DNA of 64,000 nt from Dugong dugon (GCA_030035585.1 CM057472.1:92439601-92503600), one strand, 5' to 3'. Positions 46,621-56,912 are shown, counted from the first letter of the stretch. The notes: generated from the sequence alone by a model not told the origin. Numbers and translations: made by a program.

Positions 46621-47509
46621 TGTATTAGTTTAAATTACCACAAATTTGGTGACTTTAAATAAGAAAAATTTATCTTCTCACTCTTCTAGAGGCTAGAAGT
46701 CTGAAATCAAGGATTCAGCAAAGCCACAATCCTGTTGAAGGTTCTAGGGAAGAATCCTTCCTAGTCCTTTGCTAGTTTCTAGTGGCTCATGACAATCATT
46801 GGCATCCCTTGGCTTGTAACAGCATCACTCCAATCTCTGCCTCATCTTCTTATGGCATGTGCCTTAGGCTGAGTTCTCTAGGGGAGCAAAACCAGTGAAG
46901 CATATGTATAAATATAGAAAGAGAGATTTATTTCTACAAAATGGCTCGTGCAATTGTGGAGGCTGGCAAATCCCAAATCCACGGGTCAGGCAGCAGGCTG
47001 GAATCTTCTCTCAACTCACATGGTACTAGGGCTGATGAATCCAAAATATGCAGGTCAATCCTAGGTTGTTGGCTCACGTCCAATGAACTGGAGGTCATAA
47101 TATGATGAAGCAAATGCAGGATCAAAGGCAGGATCGAGAGAAAGTGAGATTTGAAAGAACATCCACATATATTGGCTGGAGGCCACACCCCCAGAGAAAT
47201 TCCCCTTTCAACTGATTGGCTACTTAGATCATATCACAAAATGAAAGATGATTACATAATATCTGCCAAACCACTGAGAATCATGGTCTAGCCAAGTTGA
47301 CACATAACCTTTACCATCACAGCATGTATTTATCTCTGCAATCTCCTTTTTTTATAAGAGCACTGGTCATTGGAGTTAGGGCCCACCCTAATTTGGTATG
47401 ATCTCATCTTGATTCTTAACTAAATACATATACAAAGACCGTATTTCCAAATAAGGTCACATAGAGGTTCTCAATGGACATCAATTTTTGAAAGATACTT
47501 TTCAACCCA
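46621..47509 (-). repeat. MaLR 5' LTR, split by a younger LTR
   Basis: TGTATTAGTTTAAATTACC starts it on plus. Its sequence is interrupted at 46859/47327 and resumes (GTCATTGGAGTTAGGGCCCA, CGTATTTCCAAATAAGGTCA) in the same order as the left LTR. Confidence 0.85.
46860..47321 (-). mobile_element. Nested solo LTR-like element with GCATG target duplication
   Basis: 462 bp from TGCCTTAGGCTGAGTTCTCT to CTTTACCATCACA, flanked by GCATG at 46855-46859 and 47322-47326. Its ends are the reverse complement of those at 39052 and 55292 (the TTCTCTAGAGAACTCAG end, and a GTCAACTTGGCTAGACCATG-type beginning). It shares AACTGATTGGCTACTTA with the 39052 copy. It lies inside the MaLR 5' LTR and is therefore younger than it. 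Confidence 0.85.
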
Positions 47510-48931
47510 CTGCACCATATATGAGGATCTTTGACTACTTCTGCTCTCCATGCTTTGTTTTTGACCACATATTGGTTTTGTTGCCCAGTACCTTGTTTTG
47601 GGGAAAATTATTATTTTACACTGCATATAGGCACCATAAAACGACCAAGTTTTTACAATGTGACCCCGTTTCTTGGCTGATTTGTTTTGGAGTGAAGACT
47701 TAACCACAGAAGGGCCATGTATGAATTTGTCAGTGGAAGAAAAAGAGAAATTCATCTCCAAGTGGTCAAAAATGAAGGTTTTGCAAATTTTGGAGATTAT
47801 AGCAGCCATTTTCAGCAGTATAGATTAAGGGATAAAAAGTTTCCAAATCATCAAAATAAATATTTTTCTCTTAGAGTAGCTGGTAATCATATTCTGCTAT
47901 ACTAATTTAACAAAAAAAAAAGAGAAGTAAAGAAGATGTTTAGGTAATTAAATGCAAGACTTCCTTCTTGCAATAGAGAATGGAGCCAGAAAACAGGAGA
48001 AAGATGGAGACAGTGCACTTTTAATTTCCCATGTCATTCTGGTCTCTAGCTCCACCAACTCATGTCCTGTTTCCCATAAAATATGACAGGAGCTGTCCAA
48101 ATTTTTTTTTTGTCTACATAACCCAGAGTCATATTCAATCAGTTGCACCAAAATATCCTCAATTATTATATTATTAAAAATTATTATAACAAATTATCAG
48201 AATGGTAAAATGCAAATATTCAGGAAAATTTACAGGTTAATTAAACTGTAACTTATTAAAATTAGAAAAGTCTATAATCTTAATTTTAACAAAAAAGTAT
48301 TCAATTTATTCTACAGTAAAATATGCATACAATATTAATATAATCTGCAGAACCGATCAAGGAAAATATTTTTACATAACATTTTTAATTAGAATTATCA
48401 AAATATTTAAATCACTAATTTCATCAATTTTATCCTGTAGAACTACTGTATGAATATCACGCACAAAAAATTAACCCAAAATTTTCTTTACTTGCATGCA
48501 ATGTTTGGAAGATAGGCAGTTTCATCAGAGCCCATCAGAGTATTGTGCAAATGAGCTGTTGTCATGTTAAAAAAAAAAAAAGTTAAGAGCTGCTGTTCTA
48601 TGCTACTTAAAAAGAGATAAGATACCAGGATCTCCATAACAATATGAAAAAAAACAAAACAAAACACCAACCATATCAGTCCAGATATGTGACTCTTAAA
48701 GAAATCTATTCCCTGTTCATAAGGGGAAAATGTTATTAGAATGTTAGTCCAGGTAATAGGATGGATTCCCAGCAAAAGGAATTGATATAAGCTAGTGCCT
48801 ATGAAAGCTGAAAAGTCAAGTCATCTTTCTGTATTCTTTTAGCATCTGCCATGCAATTGCATCGATCCTTTTCTGGAAGAAAGCCAGCATAGATAAATCT
48901 ATGTTCACTGGGAAAAGAGTTTGTGTTTACG
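47510..48931. other. Repeat-poor, AT-rich stretch
   Basis: About 1.4 kb. No named repeat is seen; A- and T-runs lie at 47911, 48100 and 48569. Frames of up to 112 codons here lack any recognisable domain. Confidence 0.4.
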
Positions 48932-48975
48932 ACAGTGCCCGGCATGCAGCAATTGCTTAATAAATGTCAAATCTG
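48932..48975 (+). mobile_element. MIR/L2-type 3' end fragment
   Basis: CAGTGCCCGGCATGCAGCAA then TTGCTTAATAAATGTC is the common MIR/L2 3' terminal phrase. Too short to say which. Confidence 0.5.
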
Positions 48976-49720
48976 ATGGATAATATTCATTTAGATGTTA
49001 CATGGATGCTTTTGTATTTCCCATTGCAAAGCTGTGAGTTATAGACATAGCGTTAAATGTCCTTATACTAATATAATTTTGCAATACCTAATTATGGTAG
49101 CTCACCATTTTCAGCTGAAGTGTCTTAGGACTAGAGAACTGTTAACTCATTCTCTAATTCTTATGCACGTACATTCAGCAAGCATTTATTGAGACTTCTT
49201 AGGAACTAGACATGAAGATCTATGAGATACCGTCCCCATCATCAATAATATCCAAATCTAATGGAAGAAACAGATACAAAAGTAATTAACTATAAACCAA
49301 TGCATTATATTACTTCGGGGCCTACATTCTGTACATTTATCTACTTTGGTTGCATCTGTCTTTAATTCTATTATATCCCTTTGTTTTTAATTTTAGATCT
49401 TTTTTTTATGCTGGATTTTTATCTTGTATTATACGGTTCTCTGCGAATTTTATCAAAATCCTCTTTTAAAACAAGTTTTGTTATGTTAAATAAAAAATTG
49501 TTTAAGAAATGAATAAATAACATCATTTATCGTATGTAATAATGTCTAGCAAAGTGCTAAGTAATTGAGAAAAGAAAACGGTTCCTTCTAAGGAACGTTG
49601 CACAAGTGGACTGTTTTTGAGTTGTATTCAAGGATGAGTACAATTCCAAGTTAAAATAAATGTATAACACAAATAAATACTACCAGTACTTTACCTATAT
49701 CTAAAAAAGAAAAAAAAAGA
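48976..49720. other. Unannotated sequence; ancient-repeat phrase at 49178-49290
   Basis: AGCAAGCATTTATTGAGACT and a following decayed segment resemble a widespread ancient mammalian repeat. A perfect 7-bp stem, GTTCCTT-CT-AAGGAAC, lies near 49582. Nothing else is recognised. Confidence 0.4.
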
Positions 49721-49920
49721 AGTTGTCCTTGAGTCGATCCTGACTCATAGCAACCCCATGTGTGTCAGAGTAGAGCTGCGCTCCATATGATATTCAATGG
49801 CGGTGATCCTTCAGAAGTAGACTGCCAGGCCTTTCTTCTGAGGTGTCTCTGGGTGTTTTTAAACCACAAATTTTTCAGTTAGTAGTCAAGTGATTAACTG
49901 TTTGTGACACCCAAGGACTT
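49721..49920 (-). mobile_element. AfroSINE, older long variant
   Basis: AGTTGTCCTTGAGTCGATCC, CATAGCAACCCCATGTGTGT, an inner segment GATCCTTCAGAAGTAGACTG and GTGACACCCAAGGACTTC. The inner segment resembles the RTE leader (compare 590-620), so this variant carries more RTE-like sequence than the short form. Confidence 0.82.
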
Positions 49921-50430
49921 CTCGACCTATAAACTTATTTTTTTCAATAACCTTGATATCATTTCTCACTTTACCATTTAACCATGCTGCCTGAAAATAA
50001 TAAATTAACTTATTTGAAACACATTACCTTTTTGGTCTGTTTTCTAATGTTCACATGACACAAATGTCATTAAGCACAGAAGGCCTTCAAGAGGGAAAGG
50101 AGGAAAATAATGCTTATAAAGATGGCTATGGAAGTATTACTAATTTTTCTGTTTTCTCTCATTGTGAAGGATGTGGAGAAGGAATCTTATAAAAGCCCTG
50201 GTGGGGCAGGGGGAAGTTATTGTTAACTCTTTTTATGGAATTTCTTGCCTTCTACGATTAAAAAGCCAAAGACAGTTTTACAATGTTTGTTTCCACTACT
50301 TTAATTCATTCTCCACCTGAAGTACAAATGAAGAACTGTCCCTAAAAAACCCTAATATTGTCACATTACTCTTAGAAGTCTCCAAAGCCTGTTCGTGGTA
50401 GGCAGGACACAAAGAATTAACATTGATTAT

Positions 50431-50595
50431 GAGGCCCTGGTGGCACGGTTGTTAAGAACTGTGGCTGCTAACCAAAAGATCGGCTGTTCGAGTCCACCAT
50501 TTGCTCCTTGGAAACCCTATGGGGAAGTGCTACCCTGTCCTATAGGGTCCCAATTAGTGAAATGACTCAACGGCAGTGTTTCTGTTTTTGTTTTT
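50431..50595 (+). mobile_element. AfroSINE
   Basis: GAGGCCCTGGTGGCACGGTT, AAAGATCGGCTGTTCGAGTC, GTGCTACCCTGTCCTATAGG and AATGACTCAACGGCAGTG, followed by a T-rich run. Confidence 0.92.
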
Positions 50596-50754
50596 TCAAA
50601 TGGGTATGATGTTCTTTAAGATCTGGCCTCTGCAATCTATCTCCCTTGCACTTGAGTTTTCTACTATGTTTGAGTTTCTTTGAAAATAATATAGTCTTTG
50701 TCATCTCAGAGACAAGTGATGGCTTTGAATGGGATGAATTATTACCACAACTCA

Positions 50755-50895
50755 CTCCTAATACATAACTGTGTCCCAGTTTCTTCATCGTAAAATGGGG
50801 ATAATTATAATACCTAACTCATAGGGTTATAAGATGTTAACTAATAAGGAAAAGCACTTGGAACTGCTCCCAGTCCATAGTAAACAGATAATATA
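50755..50895 (+). mobile_element. MIR SINE, core and 3' part
   Basis: CCCAGTTTCTTCATCGTAAA, ATGGGGATAATTATAATACC and TAACTCATAGGGTTATAAGA are clear MIR core; CCCAGTCCATAGTAAACAG is the 3' part. Confidence 0.85.
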
Positions 50896-50994
50896 TCTTG
50901 GCTATTAGCACCATGCATCTATTATTCTCAGTTTAAATGGAAGTGTTCTCAGGAAACACCTGAAAGTTATCTCTAGATGAGAATATGCCCTTTT

Positions 50995-51180
50995 ATCATA
51001 ATTTCCCAAGTTAAGACATTTATAATTGTTTGTTTAATGTGACTCTTTACCCTTAAAATTTAAGATAAATGAGGACAAGAACAGTTTCTGTCATTTATTA
51101 TCACATTCCCAGAGTTTTGCATCATGCATTTAATAAATAATTCTTGACTACATGGATGGATGAATAAGTGAATAAAATAA
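50995..51180 (+). mobile_element. L2 LINE 3' tail
   Basis: GAGGACAAGAACAGTTTCTG, then a decayed 'tcccagcgcctgg' zone and ATTTAATAAATAATTCTTGA, with a trailing GGATGAATAAGTGAATAAA, is L2 tail order. Confidence 0.65.
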
Positions 51181-51285
51181 GAGTTTTACACTTCTACATT
51201 GTTAAGGAAATTAAGCTCATTGGTATTTCAATTTTATTAAGGTATTAATAATGATGATAATAACAAATAATAATTAAAAATAATG

Positions 51286-51606
51286 AGCAAATAATCCTAG
51301 AAGCTGGACTGTATGAAGAAGAACATGGCATCAGGATTGGAGGACAACTCATTAACAACCTACAATATGCAGATAACATAACTTCGCTTGCCGAAAGTGA
51401 AAAGGACTTAAAGCACTTTCTGATGAAGATCAATGTCTTCAGCCTTCTGTACGGATTACACCTCAGTATAAAGGAAACAAAAATCCTCATAACTAGATCA
51501 ATAAGCAACATTATGTTAATGGAGAAAATATAGAAATTGTCAAGGATTTCCTTTTACTTGGATCCACAATCAAAGCCCATGGAAGCAGCAGTCAAGAAAT
51601 CAAAAG
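51286..51606 (+). pseudogene. RTE reverse transcriptase fragment
   Basis: It starts AATCCTAGAAGCTGGACTGT and runs to GCAGTCAAGAAATCAAAA. The translation includes GIRIGGQLINNLQ, then the catalytic YADD altered to YADN (51366-51377), ESEKDLKHFLMKI and YGLHLSIKETK. It ends abruptly at 51606 at the edge of the unexplained block, without an RTE 3' end; no RTE sequence resumes after 52750. Confidence 0.85.
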
Positions 51607-52750
51607 CATAGGGGACCTGCTTACCCTTCCCAAATTACCCATGGGTGGGTACTCTGTGGATCAGATATCATCAACAGTCTCTCAGCAGGTGTGTCATCAT
51701 CTCAGGTCAGGTGTGCCATGGCTGTGTTCATTCTCTTTCTCTCTCTGTCTCTCTCCATGTCTTCTCTTGGCTAGATATGGCCCTCTGTGCTTACCAGTCC
51801 AGCTCTCAACCAGCAGCTTTGGGACAACCCTAAGCCAGTGCCAAGGTTTGACCGGCATTACAACAGCTCTTGAAACAAAACTATTTTATGCAACCATGTA
51901 TGGTATATGTCCAAAACTCAAGGTAACCACTTGGCCCACTCAGTACAGGCCTCCCCTCAGCCCCCTTAGGACAGGTCTCCTCTTGGCCCCCTCAGGAAAG
52001 GCCTCTTCTCAGACCGTTCTAGACAGGCATCCTCTAGGCCTTAAGGGAACATTTCTGAGTATAGCCGGTGCCCAGCCAGAGACAGGCTAGCTTAGCCCCC
52101 ATGCTGTCGCTTGCTCTGCTTGGGTGTCGAACTGATGGGTACAAACTTCAGCTGCTTCCCATTTATGGGGTACCCAGCTCCATGGACGACCTCTTGCCTG
52201 GAGGTACATAGCTCCGCTGCTCTGAATACTGTTGGCTGCAGGCTCATGCTGTACTTGGGATTTCTGCTGCTCTGCCCATTCTGGGTCTCTTCAGTGTTAT
52301 CAGGTCAGAGTTACAGCCCTTGACTCATATTACAGTTCTTTTACATGGTTCTAGGAAGTTCTCAGTGCAGGGATCCCAGGTTCAGAGGATAGGCTTCTCA
52401 CCATGCTTTTATTGATCAGGAAATTTGAAAAACTTTGAGACTGACCACATACTTAGGAAAACTATTTGTTAATTTCAAAGCATGACTTTCATAAAGCAAC
52501 CAATCCTTTAGGTGGGCGGTAAACCAACCAATCCTATTGAGTGCCTTGAAAGCTACTTATGCAGACAGAAAATTGACCAATCATTGAAAGTCTGCTTATG
52601 CGGATAGCACACTGACCAATCCTTGCAAGCTGCTCAGGGAGATAGCAAACAGACCAACCACTTGGCAGATTGTGCCCTGACCAATGATTTTGGGAGAATT
52701 TCAAACCCAGGGCCAAAAAGGCTGCATAACAGAAACCCATTACACCACAG
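51607..52750. other. Unidentified GC-richer block containing a CCAAT tandem array
   Basis: About 1.1 kb, clearly richer in C and G than the surrounding AT-rich DNA, abutting a truncated RTE fragment. 51720-51775 is a CT-rich tract. 51940-52040 repeats a CAGGCCTCC/CAGGTCTCCTC theme (TACAGGCCTCCCCTCAGCCC, GACAGGTCTCCTCTTGGCCC, AAAGGCCTCTTCTCAGACCG). 52500-52690 is the CCAAT array listed separately. The 149-codon frame at 51641-52090 is low-complexity in character and matches nothing I know. An LTR or ERV fragment is the most likely class, but I see no paired TG/CA ends or polyadenylation signal. Confidence 0.5.
52500..52690 (+). promoter_or_regulatory. Tandem array of ~38-bp units each with a CCAAT-like box
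   Basis: Units start at about 52513, 52564, 52603 and 52641. The second to fourth read GACAGAAAATTGACCAATCA, GATAGCACACTGACCAATCC and GATAGCAAACAGACCAACCA. ACCAAT occurs at about 52502, 52528, 52577, 52614 and 52680, with ACCAAC at 52652. GGGCGG at 52514 resembles an Sp1 site. Such spacing is typical of U3 enhancers in retroviral LTRs; function is inferred only. Confidence 0.55.
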
Positions 52751-53039
52751 CTAGCTAGAGCCCAGAGTATGATACTGAATAAGAATGTACACTTCTTAAT
52801 TGTGAAGAGACTTCTTTCAAAATTTCAACGTTAAATATATTTTTAATTTTATTAAAATATATATTACTAATGATTTTAAAATTAAGTGATTCCTATTCTT
52901 AGTGTGCTAAAAGAATGTCATTAAAATGTATGTTGTATATATATTTCATAATATTGTAAGATTACTGTAATGATTTTCTTTTTCAAATTTGCAGCCTGAG
53001 AAAATCTGTTTACCTACCTGCCTACTTATATTTACCAAA

Positions 53040-53312
53040 ATTATGTATGACCTATGTATACTGTATATATAAAACTCCTGAAAGTTTCATATATATAATA
53101 AAACTTATATATAAATAATGTATAGATATATACGATATATAAATATATATAATGTATATATAGTATATATAAATATACAATGTATATGTAGTATATATAA
53201 ATATATATAATTTATATATAACATGAAAATATACACATATAGAGCACATATATAAGACATATATGTAAAGCATATATGTATAAAAAATGTGTGTGTATAT
53301 ATATATTTATAT
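53040..53312. repeat. TA-rich minisatellite/microsatellite
   Basis: Long runs of TATATA interrupted by ATG/AAA, with repeated phrases such as GTATATATAAATATA and GTAGTATATATAAATATAT. It is nearly self-complementary over 250 bp. The 73-codon minus-strand frame here is pure repeat translation. Confidence 0.88.
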
Positions 53313-53490
53313 ATAACTTTTGGAAGTTAATTCAGTCATTGAAAATACCTGTGGAGGAAGTCCTTTGTTAAAATTAATATATAATATTAGCAGTAAAATG
53401 TTAGCAGAAATATGGTCAAGATTTCAACATTTGTTTTGTAGTTTCTACCAAGTATTCAGTTAACAACAACCGTGTATTTACTCTATAAAG

Positions 53491-53516
53491 CGTGTGTGTG
53501 TGTGTGTGTGTGTATA
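53491..53516. repeat. (GT)n microsatellite
   Basis: About 12 uninterrupted GT units followed by ATAC, with a short CACACACA run 40 bp further on (about 53549). Confidence 0.95.
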
Positions 53517-55154
53517 CATTTCAATGCGGGTGCACGCATGTGTGTAGACACACACACAGATTCTTAAAATAAAACCAAAAATATAGATAAAATGGTATGT
53601 TAAAGAAAGAATTGAGACATTGAGAAGTATAGAATATGACAATGAGGGAAGACTTTAAAATATGTGAGACTTCCTGCTTAATTAAAACTAGAATGTGACT
53701 CTATCTGTAGTAATAGGAATACAGTATAAAAGTTTTAGGAGAAAAGATTTGTTTGTATAATCGTAAACATAAAATGTCAAAAAGGCATTTAATTTAAGAT
53801 GTCCCATAGCATGTGAGTTGACATTACGGCAAGCTTGGAAGCATCCCAGCACTTCTAAAATGTCATGTCTGTCTTAAATGAGAAAATAAGAGAGGATAGA
53901 TTTAAACTATGGTCTGGTTCAGCAAAGGAATTTAAGAATTTAACAAATGATGCAGCTGGTAGCCTTTGTCTCAAAGATAGTCCATTAATAGCAATTGGCA
54001 AATGGTATCTGTTCTCACCTGTGTTCAGATTCATATCAAATCTGCCAGTCAGCACTTGCTGAACACTAAAAAATTTCCTCAGTACCCCCACTTGACTCAG
54101 CCTTCTGGCCATCTGCTGATATGCATAGCATGAGAAAGTGCTTATTTTACAATCATTGAGCAGTTTTCTGTGTATTATTATTATTTCAATTTTTCCCCTC
54201 AAGAAAACATAGGCTATATTGACATTGACTCTTTCTTCAAGCTATTTTAAAATCAATTCAATACACGGAAGAAATTGTTTTATTTGACATAATTACATGC
54301 TTTAAAATAAACTGATGCTAATATGCCAACAGGAAATCTTTGAGTAAAAATTATAAAGTTTAGAAGAAAAAGAAAAACAGGCAATCAGATGATCATATGT
54401 GGTTCCTAATACTGAAAATCCAGGAAAAACAAAGTGTCGTAAATGCAGGTGTTTGTGTTTCAGTAATTCTCCACATAGAAAACATTGAAGCCAGGTGGTA
54501 TTTTACAAAACAATGGAGAGCAAGGCTAATTTTTAAATAATATGAAGACTCTTCTTAGATTAAAAAAAAAAAAAAATCTGAACTCAAGACACTTCAAACT
54601 AAACTAGTCAAATATAGCAAATGAATATATAGAAAATCATAATCTTGAAAAGCTAGGTTTATATTAAGCCCAATTTTATGCCTGCATATTAAAATTACCA
54701 GGAAGAATAGATGGGATAAAAGAAGAAATATACAGATACTCATGTCTATATAAGGTCATATTAATTATTAAGTAATTTTATATTCCTTATTTAGCACAGA
54801 GAATCAGATAGGACCAAATGTATTTACAGTATGTAAAATCTGTCTTCGTTATTATCCCATGTATCCACCTTAGCATCTGTTTATAACTCATCTACTGAGA
54901 TATTTGTTTCTTTAAGTTCTCACCAAGCTGTCCTATGTGGTAGTATCTTTGAAAGTCTTTCCTATATTACATTTCCTAAGACATCTTGATGCCTTAGATT
55001 ATAACATTGTTAATCAGATGAAACAATCCTCAGATAAGTATTTTAAGAGTAATATATTACCCTTCCAATAGATAAAATGCCTCTTCTTAAACGGACAACA
55101 TCTTTACAAAAACGTCCATGGAATGCACAATACTGGAACTGATGTCAAATAAAC
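53517..55154. other. Repeat-poor stretch
   Basis: About 1.6 kb with no recognised repeat. Overlapping frames of 115 (minus, 53855-54202) and 65 codons (plus, 53865-54062) are antisense to each other and unrecognised. Confidence 0.4.
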
Positions 55155-56258
55155 AAATATGTGAGAACTAAGGTGCAAGCTGTGGTATTTTCAGTTACCT
55201 CATATATGTGTGAAAGCTGGACTATGAATAAGCAGGACCGAAGAATTAATGAGTTTGAATTATGGTGTTGGCGAAAAATATTGACTGCCATTGTGATGGT
55301 TAAGATTGTGTGTCAACTTGGCCAGGCAATCATTCAGTGTTTTAGTAGTTGTATAATGTTGTGATCACCTCCATGATGGAATCTGCTGAGTGGTACTGGC
55401 GGAGGCGGGGCCTGTGGCAGCTCACCACCCTCTCAGTTTCATCTCTCTGCCTTCCGCTGGTTATTTTCTGCCTGCTCGCCTTGCCAAGGTTTTTGGCTTG
55501 TTCCAGACTCAGCAGCTGCCTCCTTTTGTCTCACCTCTGGTTCGTGGGACTTGAGCTAGCAGCTTACCTGTTGATCTTGGAATTCATCGAACTTCTCAGC
55601 CTGCAAGCAAGAGTCCGATTCCCCGACCTGCCGACCTTGGGTTCGCCAGCCCCTGCAGCTACGTGAATCAGGAGAAACATTGAGGTCTTGTCTGCTGATC
55701 TTGCAATTCACTGACCTTCACAGCCTGTGAGCGGGAGCCCCTCTCCGACCTGCTGACTTTGGGTTCACCAGCTTCAGTGGCTACGTGAACTGGGAGAGGC
55801 CCCTACCCTGATCTGTGGACTTGGGACGTTTTAGCCTCTACAATTGTGTGAGCTATTTCCTTGATATAAATCTCTCTGTATATATATTTATACGCTTTAC
55901 TGGTTTTGCTTCTCTAGAGAATCCAGTCTAAGACAGCCATGAACTGCCAGAAGAACCAATAAATCTGTACTGAAAGAAGTACAGTTAGAATGCTCCTTAA
56001 AAGGAGAATGGCAAGGCTCGATCTCACTTACATTGGACATGTTATCAGGAGGGACCAGTCCCTGGAGAAGAACATCATACGTGATAAGGAAGAGTCAATG
56101 AAAAAGAGGAAGGCCCTCAATGAGATTTGACACAGTGACTGCAACAATGGGTTCAAACATAGCAATGATTCTGAGGATGATGTAGGACCAAGCAGTATTT
56201 TGTTGTGTTGTATATAGGGTTGCTAGGAGTCAGAACTGACTCAACAGCACCAAACAAT
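55155..56258 (+). mobile_element. RTE LINE 3' end, interrupted by an LTR
   Basis: RTE sequence (GAACTAAGGTGCAAGCTGTG, TATGTGTGAAAGCTGGACTA, TGAATTATGGTGTTGGCGAA) runs to 55291. It resumes at 55936 (GCCATGAACTGCCAGAAGAA, GAATGCTCCTTAAAAGGAGA, GGACATGTTATCAGGAGGGA) and ends with the tail GAGTCAGAACTGACTCAACA near 56258. The encoded C-terminus includes CESWTMNK and ELWCWRK. The copy is 5'-truncated, and the LTR insertion is younger. Confidence 0.9.
55292..55935 (+). mobile_element. Solo LTR-like element with GCCAT target duplication, inside RTE
   Basis: 644 bp from TGTGATGGTTAAGATTGTGT to CAGTCTAAGACA, flanked by GCCAT at 55287-55291 and 55936-55940. It has an internal near-repeat: a 'ctgccgaccttgggttcgccagcccctgcagctacgtgaa' type block at about 55628 and again at about 55748. 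TTCCTTGATATAAATCTCTC near the end is in the polyadenylation-signal position (ATAAAT). Same family as 39052 and 46860. Confidence 0.87.
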
Positions 56259-56452
56259 AGGGAAATCGAAGAAGAAAAGTCATGGCTTTAGTTTTTATGA
56301 AGAATAAATTTTCTTTGGGCCTTTAAAGATGGATAAAGTATTCACAGAAGAAAGATCATTCAAAGCAGAAGAAACAGGGTTAATGAAAATCAGAGACAAG
56401 AAAATACAGGATGTCTAAGAGAAATGAAATTTATTCAACACTACCAAACATG

Positions 56453-56912
56453 GTCCCCACCACCCATCTGTCAGTTTGTCTTACTGTGGTAGCTTGCATT
56501 TTGCTGTGATGCTGGAAGATATGCCACCACTATTTCAAATAACAGCAGGGTCACCCATGTTGGACAGGTTTTAGTGTAGCCTCCAGACTAACACAGACTA
56601 GGAAAAAAGGCCTGCGATCTACTTATGAAAATTAGTCAATGAAAACCTAATGGATCACAACAGAAAATTGTCAGACTCATTTACTTTGGATTAGCCATTA
56701 GGAGAAATCAGTCGTTGGAGGAGGACATGGTGTTTGGCCAAGTAGAGGGCCAACAATGGTGAGCAAGGGAGTTTCTTAATGAGTGGCTTGGCTCAAAGGC
56801 CGCAGTGATGGAATAAACATACCAGTGATCACGAAGATGACACAGAACTGAGCAGTGTTTCATTCTGTTGTGCATGGGATCATCATGAGTCCGAGTCAAC
56901 TGGATGACATCT
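56453..56912 (+). mobile_element. Non-autonomous RTE derivative (5' leader fused to 3' end)
   Basis: The first half is RTE leader (CATCTGTCAGTTTGTCTTAC, GTGATGCTGGAAGATATGCC, AACAGCAGGGTCACCCATG, CAATGAAAACCTAATGGATC). From about 56665 it continues with RTE 3' sequence (CATTTACTTTGGATTAGCCA, GAAATCAGTCGTTGGAGGAG, GATGACACAGAACTGAGCAG, GTCCGAGTCAACTGGATGAC). The central coding region is deleted, leaving about 460 bp. A TCTATCTGTC microsatellite follows at 56930-56955. Confidence 0.85.

Larger units (their letters stand above)
44667..47509 (-). mobile_element. MaLR (ERVL-related) provirus, LTR-internal-LTR, antisense, with nested LTR
   Basis: The left LTR (44667-45090, 424 bp) is the 3' LTR of the minus-strand element. 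The internal part is 45091-46620. The right LTR (46621-47509) is the 5' LTR and is 422 bp once the nested 462-bp element and one GCATG copy are subtracted. Both LTRs share ATTACCACAAATTTGGTGGC-like, GGGAAGAATCCTTCCTA, GGCCCACCCTAAT and TATTTCCAAATAAG. MaLRs carry no functional proteins, and this copy is ancient. Confidence 0.88.

Noticed and set aside
44667..47509. Functional retrovirus genes inside the LTR pair
   Set aside because: The internal region has no frame over about 65 codons and no gag, pol or env resemblance; MaLRs are normally non-coding.
52500..52690. CRISPR-like array
   Set aside because: Units are directly adjacent without unique spacers and diverge from each other; the host is a mammal.
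53052..53273. 73-codon Tyr/Ile-rich frame
   Set aside because: It is a translation of the TA-rich repeat.
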